The notes: generated by a model not told the origin, from the sequence alone. Shown: positions 1-10,003, numbered from the stretch's first letter. The stretch: 64,000 bases of DNA from Paraflavitalea devenefica (GCF_011759375.1 NZ_JAARML010000007.1:308557-372556), one strand, 5' to 3'. Made by a program: numbers and translations.

Positions 1-1231
1 GGTCATCCACATCATCCAGCGCCTGCCTGTTAATGGGGCGGTAACCCCAGGTAGCATACATTAAATAACTGCTGGCGCCATTTCCGGCATTGGTATTGGC
101 GGCAATCTGGCCATAATAACCAGTCTTGCTGTAATTGAAATTGATACCTGCACTTATTTTATTGCTGATCTTTTGGTCCAGGGCTACCCTGGCCTGGTAA
201 CGGCTTTGCCCGGTATTAATAATGACGCCTTCCTGGTCATAAACAGACCCTGATATGGAATATTTGGTATCATTGTTTCCTCCCCGTAAGGCGATGTTGT
301 GGATCTGCATCGTAGATCGGCGGAACAACAGGTCCTGCCAGTTGGTGCCTTCCACATTCCGGTAGTCTTCCAGTGTTTTTCCACCGCTTAAATACAGATC
401 TGTGGAAGCGGTAGGATTTCTTTCCAGTTCGTACTTTACAAACTCATAAGGGCTCATGACAGGGATTGTTTTACCTACCTGTTGAAAACCAAAAGATCCG
501 CTATAAGTAACTTCCGGCTTTCCGCTGCTGCCTCTTTTGGTTTCAATCACAATAACGCCATTGGCGCCTCTGGCGCCATAAATGGCTGTGGCGGAAGCAT
601 CCTTTAAAACATTGATGCTTTTGATATCCTCGGGATTAATGGCTGATAGCTGGAGATATTCAGTGGGGAAACCATCAATTACATACAAGGGCGCATTACT
701 TTGGGTTAAAGAATTGGCGCCCCTGATCACAATATTGAAACCTTCTGAGCCGGGTTGCCCGTCTTCAGAAGAAACCTGCACACCCGCTACCCGGCCGGCA
801 AGTGCCTGATCGAAAGAGATCACCGGCGCTTTCTGGAGATCGGTTACGCCTACCTGGCCAACCGCACCGGTTAAATCTTTTTTGGTAGTGGTACCATAAC
901 CTATCACCACTACCCCGTCCATGGACAATACCAGGGGCTCCAGCACCACAGCTATTGTTGTCCGGCCTTTTAATCCGATCTCTTTTGTCTGGTAACCCAC
1001 GTGGGATATCGATAAAATACTGTTGGAGTCAGCAACCCGGATGGTAAAACCTCCGTTGGCATTTGCTTTGGTGGTGTTATCCTTTCCTTTTTCACGTATA
1101 CTGGCCCCGGCCAGCGTTAGGACATTGCCGGTAGAGGACACGGTGCCTGTCACCACTACTCCTCCGCCCTGACCTTGCGCGGAATGAATAACCAAACCAA
1201 AAAACAGCAGCAGGTAACATAAAACTTTCAT
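1..1231 (-). CDS. SusC/RagA family TonB-linked outer membrane protein, N-terminal part (runs off the left edge)
   Basis: About 410 N-terminal residues are visible, reading leftwards from an ATG at 1231; there is no stop, so the C-terminal barrel lies outside the window. After a signal peptide (MKVLCYLLLFFGLVIHSAQG) comes a carboxypeptidase-regulatory-like domain of roughly 80 residues, then the conserved VVVIGYGTTTKKDLTGAV stretch and a TonB plug domain with the typical VLKDASATAIYGARGANGV motif. The family forms the outer-membrane channel that imports oligosaccharides with a SusD lid lipoprotein; the partner SusD should lie to the left of the window. The substrate cannot be read from this part. 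A GntR regulator lies directly upstream on the same strand and shares a candidate operator with this gene, so regulation by that repressor is likely. Confidence 0.93.
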   Translation of the reverse strand, partial: MKVLCYLLLFFGLVIHSAQGQGGGVVVTGTVSSTGNVLTLAGASIREKGKDNTTKANANGGFTIRVADSNSILSISHVGYQTKEIGLKGRTTIAVVLEPLVLSMDGVVVIGYGTTTKKDLTGAVGQVGVTDLQKAPVISFDQALAGRVAGVQVSSEDGQPGSEGFNIVIRGANSLTQSNAPLYVIDGFPTEYLQLSAINPEDIKSINVLKDASATAIYGARGANGVIVIETKRGSSGKPEVTYSGSFGFQQVGKTIPVMSPYEFVKYELERNPTASTDLYLSGGKTLEDYRNVEGTNWQDLLFRRSTMQIHNIALRGGNNDTKYSISGSVYDQEGVIINTGQSRYQARVALDQKISNKISAGINFNYSKTGYYGQIAANTNAGNGASSYLMYATWGYRPINRQALDDVDD

Positions 1232-1410
1232 ATGGCTAATATTTGGTTAAACGTTAGTCTTAAACATAGCAAGCCCGGTCGCGTGCTTTACAGCAATCGT
1301 TCATCTGTTTTAGCAGATGCTCTTACATCTGTTACCGGATAAAATGGATCAGAAAGTACCAGGTCGGGCCAACCAATCTCCCTTATTCCAGGGTAGTTTG
1401 GTTAGCCACC

Positions 1411-1435
1411 CAAATGTAGAATATGTCCTACATAT
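1411..1435 (-). promoter_or_regulatory. Candidate GntR operator and promoter of the susC-like gene
   Basis: The dyad TATGTCCTACATA (1422-1434, arms TATGT/ACATA) lies about 190 bp upstream of the susC start. On the minus strand a Bacteroidota-type -7 box, TACATTTG, follows at 1418-1411. The 17-bp stretch AATATGTCCTACATATA recurs with one mismatch upstream of the GntR gene at 2271-2287. Seen: the repeat and the boxes. Inferred: repressor binding. Confidence 0.5.
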
Positions 1436-1504
1436 AAGCGAATATACAGCGTGTTTTTTATTTCCCTGCAATTTTTTTAACCAGATCCTGAAATCAAGGG
1501 TGAA

Positions 1505-1540
1505 TAATAAAAAAATGCCCCGGCATAGGTGGCCGGGGCA
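1505..1540 (-). terminator. Rho-independent terminator of the GntR gene
   Basis: A 9-bp perfect stem, TGCCCCGGC / GCCGGGGCA (1516-1524 and 1532-1540), is followed on the minus strand by a run of seven T and more T-rich sequence. It lies 30 bp after the GntR stop codon. Confidence 0.85.
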
Positions 1541-1569
1541 GGATATACTTTCGGAAAAAACGGGCCTGT

Positions 1570-2247
1570 TTACTTCAAGCGATCGAAATGCGGTTTGAGG
1601 TGTTCGTACATCCCCTTTTTAAATTCCTCCTTGGATCCTTTTTTGAGGATATTGACCAGGCCTTTATGGTCCACCTTGCCACTGATATGTTTGTCTACAT
1701 GAGTAGTAACATGGGCGAATACCGGCAGCAGCATGATCTGAAAACGCTTGAGCGTAGCATTTCCGGTCATGTCATATAACTTACCATGGAAGGCGATCTC
1801 ATTCTTTACCTGGAATGATTTATGGGTTACTTCCTGCTCAGCTATTGTCTCAAGTTCCTCTATATCAGCAGGTTTCATACGGGTAAACAGGAGGTCGGCC
1901 AATCCCATCTCAATAACCAGCCGCAGCTCAAAGATATCCTCCAGCGTGGCGTCATCTATAATGGGTGGATCCAATACCCGTTCAAAAGCCTGCAAAATAT
2001 CCGGGCTCACCAGCACCATGCCCCTGCGCTTACGGGTCTCAATCATGCCCAACATGCGCAAGCGGCTTAATGCTTCCCGCACAACATTTCTGCTTACGCC
2101 CAATGCATCGGCGAGTTCAGTTTCCTTGGGCAGGGAATCCCCGGGCTTAAACGACATCTTTTTTAAATAGGCCCGTAATTGCGCCTCCACAGCGTCTGCC
2201 ATCGTATTCGTCTTTACTGTCCCGAGATTTTTGACCAGGTCATTCAT
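1570..2247 (-). CDS. GntR family transcriptional regulator, FadR/FCD subfamily
   Basis: This 225-residue protein has an N-terminal winged helix-turn-helix (about residues 10-75) with the GntR signature ELADALGVSRNVVREALSRL, followed by an all-helical FCD ligand-binding domain (about 90-220) that contains the FELRLVIEMGLADL helix and metal-site histidines. The size is normal for the family. FCD regulators usually sense sugar acids or other small carboxylates and repress a neighbouring catabolic operon. The ATG at 2247 was chosen because the longer upstream frame runs through the promoter and has no domain content. It sits upstream of, and on the same strand as, a susC gene; a matching dyad precedes both genes, suggesting autoregulation and control of the susC locus. 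The effector is not known. Confidence 0.9.
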   Translation of the reverse strand: MNDLVKNLGTVKTNTMADAVEAQLRAYLKKMSFKPGDSLPKETELADALGVSRNVVREALSRLRMLGMIETRKRRGMVLVSPDILQAFERVLDPPIIDDATLEDIFELRLVIEMGLADLLFTRMKPADIEELETIAEQEVTHKSFQVKNEIAFHGKLYDMTGNATLKRFQIMLLPVFAHVTTHVDKHISGKVDHKGLVNILKKGSKEEFKKGMYEHLKPHFDRLK

Positions 2248-2270
2248 GATGATAGTAAGTTGATAAGTCC

Positions 2271-2290
2271 AATATGTCCTACAAATATAG
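2271..2290 (-). promoter_or_regulatory. Candidate GntR autoregulatory operator overlapping a -7 box
   Basis: AATATGTCCTACAAATA (2271-2287) matches the site upstream of susC in 16 of 17 positions. On the minus strand it overlaps TATATTTG (2289-2282), a good match to the Bacteroidota -7 element TAnnTTTG, about 35 bp before the GntR start codon. Repressor binding here would block its own promoter. Confidence 0.5.
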
Positions 2291-2464
2291 CACAATGCGA
2301 CGTAGTCTTTCATTCGTTTTTTGAGGCAGCTCAGGCAGCCCTTCAACCCCGCCCATTTACCCTCGTCTTGTACAATTAATTCTACAAGCGTTTTCCGTTT
2401 CCTGTACAAGCCATGTTTTCCTTCGGCTATACCTTCAATTTATTTTAATTCATCAATCATCCCA

Positions 2465-5400
2465 ATGAAAAAAGCTTTACTTATCCTGGCCCTCTTATTT
2501 TCCTGCCAACTCTACGCGTTAGACTACTACTGGGTAGGCGGCGGCGGCAACTGGAGCGAACTGAGCCATTGGCGGCTGGGCAGCCCTGCCGGGGCTATCC
2601 CCAGCATCATACCATCTTCAGCCGACAACGTGTTTTTCGATGCCAACAGCGGTTTTGATACGGCCACCGTCAAAACCGTTACCCTCGATGCCAACGGGTT
2701 CTGTAACAATATGACCTGGGGCAATGTGACTAACAACCCCTCCTTCATTACGGCCAACGCTGCTTTTACCGTGCAGATCTCAGGCAACTTGTCGCTTTCC
2801 CCCACTACGACCTACCGGGTCATTGCGGCATTTAAAGGAGCCGCTCCGGCCACCCTCACCACCAATGGTACCGTACTGGGCCCGTTCGGTGTGGAGATCG
2901 ACAAGCCGGGCAGCAGCCTCACAGTGACCGATAGCCTGATCGTACCGTCAAACATCTCTACTACCGGCACTAATGTAGTCATCCTCACATCGGGCACTTT
3001 CAACATAAGCGGTAAAAAAGTTACTATTTACCAGTTTTCGACCAACAACACCAATGTGCGCACGCTGGACATGGCCAATGCCAATTTCACTGCCAATCTT
3101 TCTTTCCAGTTTTATGGTTCCAACAAAACCCTTAACGCGGCAGGCTCTACGCTGAAAACTTTTTACTACTATTCTGATGGCGGTACTTATAATAAGGTGA
3201 CCGTGACTTCCGCAACCGGACCTAATGTGATTATCATAAACAACTCGACTTTTTCGGCGCTGACATTTTCGCCGGCTGCCAGCGCTATCTACTCAGACAT
3301 TGGGAATGGGAATACCGTAGATACCCTTATTTTTAATGCACAGGGCTCCATTGGCAGCAACAATACCGTGGGGAGTGTTCTTTTTGGCGTGGCCGGTTCA
3401 ATGGACGGCACAGGCAATGTGATTCGCAAAATTACATCCCTTGACAATTTCGCGGTGTCCGGCAATTACACCAATACGGTGGATAGTGTGGTACTGGCCT
3501 CTAACCGTACCACTCAATTCTGGGGCACTTTCAATATTAATAAATACCTCTATGTAGCGGGAGCGCCCTGTGAGGCCTTTACCGAGATCAATGGTGATTC
3601 AACGGCCGGCACCGTCAATTTTGCAGCAGGCGCTGTGGTAGACATCAGCAACGTGATCCTGACCGGTGTCAAGGCCACGGGCCCCGGTACTCCTTTTGCG
3701 GTGAACGGGATCGATGGAACAGGCAATGCCGGCTTTACGATCACCGAGCCCGGCACCACTGGCACCACCTTGTATTGGGTAGGCGGAGCTGGCGACTGGA
3801 ACAACCGTGCTCACTGGAGCACCACCAGCGGCGGCCCCGGCGGGGCCTGTGTACCGTTTACCAGCGACAATGTGGTCTTCGATGCAAACAGCGGCCTGAC
3901 GGCCGGCGGTACGGTTACCACCAGCAGCAGTTCTTTCTGTAAAGACATGACCTGGGCTGCCGGTGTGGGCACAGTGACCTTCAATGAATCTGCTACCGCC
4001 TCATTCCGGGTGTATGGATCCGTGGTGCTGCAACCAACCGTTACCCTGAACGCACAAATAGAATTCTGGGGCAGCAGTGCAGCTACCCTTAGTATGAATG
4101 GCGGCGGAATGGGCACTGTTCAACTCTCGATCTATAAAACCGGCAGCGGTTCGCTGACCCTGCTGGACAATTGGAGCAACCTGTCTGCCGGTTGTGGCAT
4201 ATTTTTTATGAGTGGTAACCTGAATATGGCTGGGCGCACTGTTTCATTCTATAGCTTCATCAGCAATAATAACCTGGTCAGAAACCTCGATATCAGCAAT
4301 GCAACTATTACAACCACTTCAAGGTGGATATACCAGGGAGCCAATAAATCCATAACATCTACAGGATCGCACATTACTGCCGATTGGTTTTTCCAGGTCA
4401 ATGCCCCTGGCAGTACTTATCCCTGGGTGGACCTCACCTATTCGGGCACTGATGTTACCATTTATAGCATCGGCGGTACTACATTCGGGCAACTCACCTT
4501 TACTTCTGCCTCGGCCACCAGTATAGCAAGAATTGTAAGCGGCAATACGATTCGCCGGCTGGAGTACAAAGGCGCCGGCTATACAGGCGGCAGCAACACT
4601 ATTGATTCATTGATCCTGGCCGGTTCACGGAACTACCTCTTTTCAGGAACCAACACTATTAACAAATACTTTAAAGCAGAAGCAACCACCTGCAGCGGAC
4701 TTACCGAAATACGGGGCTACCCCACAGCAGGCGCCCTGGCGTTTGCAGGAGCCGCGGAATTGCATATTGCCAATGTGTACATGCAAGGCATGACAGCTAC
4801 CGGGCCACTTACACCCATTGCCTTTAACGGCGCCAACGCAGGGGGCAATACCGGATGGACCATTAATTCCGCTGCAGGGGCCGCCCGCTATTGGGTGGGA
4901 GGCGCCGGCGACTGGAACGAGTCGATCCATTGGAGCACCACCAGCGGGGGAGCGCCAGGCGCTTGTATCCCTACCGTGTACGACGATGTGTATTTCGACG
5001 CAGGAAGCGGATTTACGGCCGGCAACAAAACGGTTACCGTGAACAACGGGAATGCTTATGCCCGTAATGTGAACTGGACAGGCGCCGCCAATGCGCCCAT
5101 CTGGAATAAATCTGCCACCTGGAACATGGAGATCTGGGGCGATAGCATCATCCTCAATCCTGCTGCTACTTTTAATGCATTGGTGACTGCCAAAGGAGCC
5201 ACTCCTGCCTTCCTGAAAGGCAATGTATTGGGCAACTTCGATTTTAATATCGACAAACCGGGCAGCAGTCTCACTGTGTTGAACGACTACAACAATCCTC
5301 AAACCAATATCGGGTTATACAACGGCGCGCTGAATGCTTCAGGGCTCAGGCTTACGGTACAGCAGGTCGACAATTCGGCAGCAACCGGCAATGTGTTCGC

Positions 5401-6754
5401 CATCGATATCCATAATTCCACCGTTATTGCGCCCACCGGCTGGCGCTTCCAGGGCACCATTGCCAACCACACCCTGAATGCCGCCAATTCTATTATTACT
5501 ACCGGCGACTTCAAGGCTGAGGGGATGCAGTACGATACCGTAATGGTAACCGGCAATGTTACTACAGCCGTTGCCATGAATTCCACTACCATCAACAGGC
5601 TCACCTTTACAGATCCCAGCACCACCTCAACAGTGGGAATTACCGGAAGCAACAATACCCTCGGCAGGGTGGAATACAAAGGCAGCGGTACAATTACCGG
5701 CACCAACAACGTGATGGACACCCTGATATTCTTCCCCGGCAACAGGTACACCTTAACCGCCGGCACCAATAATACCGTCAACGATGCCTGGTATGGCAGT
5801 GGTACACCCTGCAGACCTACAGAGATCGTTAGCTCCAGCACCAGCAATGCCACCCTTACGAAGAATGGCGATCCCGTAAGCTTCGATTATGTACGCTTAC
5901 AAAGAATAACTGCAGCGGGAAGTGCAGCGCCTTTCGAAGCTCAATCGCACAGCACCAATCTCGGCAACAACGTGAACTGGAATATTGCACCGTACAACGG
6001 GGCAGCGCCCATCCTTGGCCTGGGACCTGATACGGCCGTTCTACCCGCTAATTTTCCGATCACACTGCATACCGATGGGTTCTTTGGCGCCCCCGGCTCC
6101 CAATATACCTGGAACGACAACAGCAAGGCTGATACCCTGCTGGTTGCCGGCCCGGGTACTTATAGCGTAAACGTGAGCTTCCCGGATGGTTGCGCTATCA
6201 ACGATCAGATAGTAGTAACCCAAGCCTCCACCCTGCCGGTTACCCTCCTCAGCTTCACCGGCAAGCAGGTGGATTGCCAGCCACGCCTCGACTGGAAAGT
6301 GGCGGATGCCATCAACTTCAGCCGGTTTGAAGTAGAGAAAAGCAAAGACGGACATACCTATGCCAAAGTCGCTGAACTTCCCTATACAGGTGCTTTTGAG
6401 TATACCTGGAGCGATCCCGCAGCGGATAACCCAACCAGCTATTACCGCCTGAAAATGGTAGATATAGATGAGGAATACACCTACAGCAACATTATACCTG
6501 TAAAGAACAATTGTCTGGGACAAATAAAAGTATACCCGACAGTAACCGACAACAAGGTACAGGTCACCCTGCCTGTAGGATATGAGCGCGCCACCATACA
6601 GGTATACAATGCCTGGGGACAGCGGATGAACCCGCTTGTTACAGGAACCGGATCAGGCCGCACCGTACACCTGCAGCGCTTCCCGAAAGCAACGTACATA
6701 TTGCAGGTGATCAACGGTACAGAACGAAAAAGCTTTACCATCATAAAGCCATAA
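2465..6754 (+). CDS. Giant secreted protein with three tandem modules and a type IX secretion sorting domain
   Basis: This 1429-residue protein starts with a signal peptide (MKKALLILALLFSCQLYA) at the ATG at 2465; the longer upstream frame lacks any signal. Three modules begin with near-identical Y/R-YWVGGxGxWxxxxHW motifs at about residues 21, 435 and 807, each followed by a DxVxFDAxSGF stretch and then a long Asn/Thr/Ser-rich beta-structure region. Modules end in a related block (for example TEINGDSTAG, TEIRGYPTAG, TEIVSSSTSN). Near residues 1270-1340 there is a fibronectin-like domain (LDWKVADAINFSRFEVEKS), and the last 75 residues form a type A T9SS sorting domain (YPTVTDNKVQVTLP to the IKP end). 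It is probably exported through the T9SS and anchored or released at the cell surface. Adhesion or glycan binding is inferred from repetitiveness only; no catalytic domain is recognised. Confidence 0.88.
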   Translation: MKKALLILALLFSCQLYALDYYWVGGGGNWSELSHWRLGSPAGAIPSIIPSSADNVFFDANSGFDTATVKTVTLDANGFCNNMTWGNVTNNPSFITANAAFTVQISGNLSLSPTTTYRVIAAFKGAAPATLTTNGTVLGPFGVEIDKPGSSLTVTDSLIVPSNISTTGTNVVILTSGTFNISGKKVTIYQFSTNNTNVRTLDMANANFTANLSFQFYGSNKTLNAAGSTLKTFYYYSDGGTYNKVTVTSATGPNVIIINNSTFSALTFSPAASAIYSDIGNGNTVDTLIFNAQGSIGSNNTVGSVLFGVAGSMDGTGNVIRKITSLDNFAVSGNYTNTVDSVVLASNRTTQFWGTFNINKYLYVAGAPCEAFTEINGDSTAGTVNFAAGAVVDISNVILTGVKATGPGTPFAVNGIDGTGNAGFTITEPGTTGTTLYWVGGAGDWNNRAHWSTTSGGPGGACVPFTSDNVVFDANSGLTAGGTVTTSSSSFCKDMTWAAGVGTVTFNESATASFRVYGSVVLQPTVTLNAQIEFWGSSAATLSMNGGGMGTVQLSIYKTGSGSLTLLDNWSNLSAGCGIFFMSGNLNMAGRTVSFYSFISNNNLVRNLDISNATITTTSRWIYQGANKSITSTGSHITADWFFQVNAPGSTYPWVDLTYSGTDVTIYSIGGTTFGQLTFTSASATSIARIVSGNTIRRLEYKGAGYTGGSNTIDSLILAGSRNYLFSGTNTINKYFKAEATTCSGLTEIRGYPTAGALAFAGAAELHIANVYMQGMTATGPLTPIAFNGANAGGNTGWTINSAAGAARYWVGGAGDWNESIHWSTTSGGAPGACIPTVYDDVYFDAGSGFTAGNKTVTVNNGNAYARNVNWTGAANAPIWNKSATWNMEIWGDSIILNPAATFNALVTAKGATPAFLKGNVLGNFDFNIDKPGSSLTVLNDYNNPQTNIGLYNGALNASGLRLTVQQVDNSAATGNVFAIDIHNSTVIAPTGWRFQGTIANHTLNAANSIITTGDFKAEGMQYDTVMVTGNVTTAVAMNSTTINRLTFTDPSTTSTVGITGSNNTLGRVEYKGSGTITGTNNVMDTLIFFPGNRYTLTAGTNNTVNDAWYGSGTPCRPTEIVSSSTSNATLTKNGDPVSFDYVRLQRITAAGSAAPFEAQSHSTNLGNNVNWNIAPYNGAAPILGLGPDTAVLPANFPITLHTDGFFGAPGSQYTWNDNSKADTLLVAGPGTYSVNVSFPDGCAINDQIVVTQASTLPVTLLSFTGKQVDCQPRLDWKVADAINFSRFEVEKSKDGHTYAKVAELPYTGAFEYTWSDPAADNPTSYYRLKMVDIDEEYTYSNIIPVKNNCLGQIKVYPTVTDNKVQVTLPVGYERATIQVYNAWGQRMNPLVTGTGSGRTVHLQRFPKATYILQVINGTERKSFTIIKP

Positions 6755-6803
6755 ACCCTGCACCTTACTCCGTGTAGCAACACTTGCAGGATATTAGGTA
6801 CAT

Positions 6804-6834
6804 ACTCCGGCCATTTCCATGGCCGGAGTTTTTG
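6804..6834 (+). terminator. Rho-independent terminator after the T9SS protein gene
   Basis: Perfect 9-bp stem ACTCCGGCC / GGCCGGAGT (6804-6812, 6821-6829) followed by TTTTTG. It ends transcription before the sensor kinase gene at 6857. Confidence 0.88.
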
Positions 6835-6856
6835 TAAATTGCCATTATTCCGTATC

Positions 6857-9800
6857 ATGACAAACAGCACATTGACAAGATTACCCACCCTCCTGACCGT
6901 ACTAATGGTGTGGCTGTTCCAGCCCCTTTACCTTCCTGCACAGAACAACTATATCATTAAACATTATACCAACGAAAACGGCCTGCCGGCCAATGGCATT
7001 AAAGGCATTGAACTCGATCAAAAGAACGGTTTCTTATGGGTAGGAACCCAGGGAGGGCTGGTCCGTTTCGATGGAAAACATTTCACCGGCTTTGCAGCCA
7101 GTAAAGAAGTACTGATCAACTCCCGCATTGCCCTCATTGCCCGCAACAGGGAAGGAACGGTCTTTTTTGGAGATGATAATTTCTCCGTGAACCGGATCAA
7201 TGGTGATCGGGCTGTGTTCGTCCTGACCGACACTTTTTTTATACCGCCACCCTTCCGGCCAAGTGCGGGGGGATATGACATGCAGTCGCCGGAAAAAGTG
7301 GTGGAAAAACTCCGCAGCCTGAAGCCTTCCTCCTTTCTGCCTCCCTGGGTGGTATTTCACGATGAGGCCGGTGACAGCAGCAGCTTTTCATTTATCCATT
7401 TCAAACAGGCGTATCATTACCAGGCAGCCCGGAACAGGTTGCTGGATTTTCCGGGCTTCGATATGGTAGTGAAGCTGAATGCAGCCACCTATTTTGTCCG
7501 TTCGGCCCTGGAACTCTCGTGGTATAACGATAGCCTGGGAAAATTACAGCCCGTCCGCATTCACGGCCTGCCCCGCAACAACAGTTGGGAGAAAGAGAAA
7601 CCCCGCCTCATTTGGATGCCAGGTATGGAGGCGCCGCTTATCATTAATGGGCAGGATCTCTGGAAGCTAACGGGTCAGCGCGACAGCCTTCACCTGCAGC
7701 CCGTGTGCCGGGAATGCTGTCCGCAAAACGGCAACATCACCTGCGCCCGCCTGTGGGAAGAACAAGGACTCTTTTTTTTAGGCAGCGAAACCAACGGCCT
7801 CTACGTTGTCAGAACACCGTTTATACACCCGGTGCGGGCAGATCCCACCATCGAGGCAGGCAGGGAAGAATATGCCCAGGTGGAAGTCACACCCGGAACC
7901 GTTACTACCGCTTCCGGACTTACATTTACATCCCGGGGAGAGCTGATCAGGGCAAAATCAGGCTTCCGGTTTCCCCGCACTAATATTTATCAGGACAGGC
8001 AGGGCGATTGCTGGTTCTCTGTGGTAGATACCATCTTTCACTACCATCACCGGGATGGCCGGGTTACAAAAATGCTCATTAACAACTGGGCGGCCAAGAC
8101 GGTATTTGCGGAAATGGACGGCCATATGTACGTTATTTTCGACCTGGCGATAGCCGAAATCACCGGCGACCGCTACCGGGTGCTTTATCAATTGCCCGGC
8201 AGCGTCAACAACGTGAAGGACTTCCTGTCTGCCGATGCAGCAGTCGAATGGAAACCAGGCACGCTGGCCATTGCAACAAACAAGCTGTTGCTATTTCACC
8301 GGAACAGACCGGCGGTCCTCGACACCATTCCTATTCCCGGGCTTACGACGAAAATACGCGCCTTATGTAAACATGGCGATTACCTGCTGATCGGCACCTA
8401 TGGGCAGGGATTCTATATGTATAAGAACGGAGTCGTAAAAAAAATGCCCCTCGACAAGAACGGGTATCTCTCCCACGCGCATTGCTTTATGCCCGATGAA
8501 AAAGGATACTGCTGGATCAGCACCAACCGCGGGCTGTTTAAGGCAAGCTGGCAGGCATTGACAACAGCCTGGGAAAAAGACCTGCCTGAAATATACTACC
8601 ACTACTTTGGAAAAGAAGATGGCGTTTTTAATACAGAATTCAATGGCGGCTGCCAGCCCTGCGCCATCAGGTTGAGCAATGACTGGCTCTCATTTCCTAC
8701 CATGAATGGAGTAGCGATCCTTGATCCGCTCCGGCCCCATAGCCCTCCACCCGCAGGACAGATCTTTATTGATGAAGTACGGACAGATGCTGCCTTGCAC
8801 CAGGCAAATGATGATTACCTGCAGGCGCTGCCCTACCCTGCCCGCAACCTGCGTTTCAGGCTGACCATGCCTCACTTTGGCAATCCGGAGAATATCTATT
8901 TCTCCTATAAGCTGGAACCCTATCATGAGGAATGGGAAACACAGGATATTATTCAAAACAATACCATCCAGTTCGGCGGACTACAACCAGGCAGCTACAC
9001 CTTATACCTGCGGGTAAGAAATGGATTTGAGCCTAACCAGTTCGGGACTACAGTGATCGGGTTCCGTATATTGAAACCCTGGTACCAGGCCTGGTGGTTT
9101 TATGTGTTGTGTGCGTTGGGCTTTATAGCCTTGATGGGAGGAGTGATAAAATGGCGAACCGCGAGGATTGCGAAGCGAAAAGAAGAACTGCAGGAACTGG
9201 TAAACTTGCAAACCCGGGATTTAGAACAACAAAGTAAACAGCTCGAAAGCCAGCTCTCACAATTGCAAAACCAGCAGGTACGGCTGGAAGAAGACAATAA
9301 CATCAAAGCAAGACTGATCGGCATCATCAGCCATGATATGATCAGCCCGCTTAAATTCATGGGGTATATGAGCAAAAGGCTGCGGGAGGCTTTCCCGGAG
9401 TCGGATGCTTCCTATCATACAGCCACCTTCATTGCCAATGTGGCGCAGGAACTGGAATCACTTTCCGTGAACATCCTGAACTGGATCAAATTCCATCACC
9501 AGTCCGTAAAGATGAAACCGGAAAGATTTGATCTGCATGCATTGATAACAGCATCAGTTGAAATACCAGCTACCCTGGCCAAAGAAAAAGGACTGTCATT
9601 TCAGATCGATGTTCCTGAACACACCGAAATGATCCAATACCGGCAGGCCATGGGCGTTATTCTATATAACCTTTCCATGAATGCCATGAAATATACCGGA
9701 AAGGGGGACATCAGTATCAAAAGCGAAAACACAGCAGACGGGGTGCTATTGACTGTTAGGGATACCGGTGCCGGTATGCCACCGGAATTAGTCTGGAAAC

Positions 9801-9997
9801 TAAACAATACAGAATCCTTTGTGGCCGGTTATTCCATTGGGGAAACCTCAAAATACCAGTTTGGATATGTCATTATAAAAGACCTGCTACGCCTGGTCGA
9901 TGCCCATATGAAAGTGGAAAGCGCGTTGAACGAGGGAACAACAGTCATTCTTCAATTCAGAAAGATAACAGATACCAGTAATATGATGCATGGTTAA
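6857..9997 (+). CDS. Membrane sensor histidine kinase with ligand-binding beta-propeller and Y_Y_Y domain
   Basis: The 1046-residue protein begins with a signal or membrane segment and then periplasmic Reg_prop-like blades (GLPANGIKGIELDQKNGFLWVGTQGGL is the first). A Y_Y_Y domain lies at about 650-735 (YTLYLRVRNGFEPN), followed by one transmembrane helix (WWFYVLCALGFIALMGGVIKW), a coiled coil rich in Gln/Glu, and a cytoplasmic kinase core. The phosphoacceptor is in GIISHDMISPLK (H826), the N box in NLSMNAMKYT and the G1 box in VRDTGAGMP. Unlike full hybrid two-component systems it has no receiver or AraC domain at the C-terminus; a separate LuxR-type regulator follows 68 bp downstream and is the likely partner. 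The ATG at 6857 is preferred over an upstream TTG next to the terminator. The ligand is unknown. Confidence 0.92.
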   Translation: MTNSTLTRLPTLLTVLMVWLFQPLYLPAQNNYIIKHYTNENGLPANGIKGIELDQKNGFLWVGTQGGLVRFDGKHFTGFAASKEVLINSRIALIARNREGTVFFGDDNFSVNRINGDRAVFVLTDTFFIPPPFRPSAGGYDMQSPEKVVEKLRSLKPSSFLPPWVVFHDEAGDSSSFSFIHFKQAYHYQAARNRLLDFPGFDMVVKLNAATYFVRSALELSWYNDSLGKLQPVRIHGLPRNNSWEKEKPRLIWMPGMEAPLIINGQDLWKLTGQRDSLHLQPVCRECCPQNGNITCARLWEEQGLFFLGSETNGLYVVRTPFIHPVRADPTIEAGREEYAQVEVTPGTVTTASGLTFTSRGELIRAKSGFRFPRTNIYQDRQGDCWFSVVDTIFHYHHRDGRVTKMLINNWAAKTVFAEMDGHMYVIFDLAIAEITGDRYRVLYQLPGSVNNVKDFLSADAAVEWKPGTLAIATNKLLLFHRNRPAVLDTIPIPGLTTKIRALCKHGDYLLIGTYGQGFYMYKNGVVKKMPLDKNGYLSHAHCFMPDEKGYCWISTNRGLFKASWQALTTAWEKDLPEIYYHYFGKEDGVFNTEFNGGCQPCAIRLSNDWLSFPTMNGVAILDPLRPHSPPPAGQIFIDEVRTDAALHQANDDYLQALPYPARNLRFRLTMPHFGNPENIYFSYKLEPYHEEWETQDIIQNNTIQFGGLQPGSYTLYLRVRNGFEPNQFGTTVIGFRILKPWYQAWWFYVLCALGFIALMGGVIKWRTARIAKRKEELQELVNLQTRDLEQQSKQLESQLSQLQNQQVRLEEDNNIKARLIGIISHDMISPLKFMGYMSKRLREAFPESDASYHTATFIANVAQELESLSVNILNWIKFHHQSVKMKPERFDLHALITASVEIPATLAKEKGLSFQIDVPEHTEMIQYRQAMGVILYNLSMNAMKYTGKGDISIKSENTADGVLLTVRDTGAGMPPELVWKLNNTESFVAGYSIGETSKYQFGYVIIKDLLRLVDAHMKVESALNEGTTVILQFRKITDTSNMMHG

Positions 9998-10003
9998 CTG
10001 AAA

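Noticed and set aside
2321..2464. Longer start for the T9SS protein at 2321
   Set aside because: The extension lacks a signal peptide and overlaps the gntR leader; the ATG at 2465 gives a clean signal sequence.
4643..5853. Long minus-strand open frames of 219 and 184 residues inside the T9SS protein gene
   Set aside because: They are antisense to a well-supported repetitive gene whose GC-rich codons suppress stops on the other strand; no domain, signal or ribosome site is seen.
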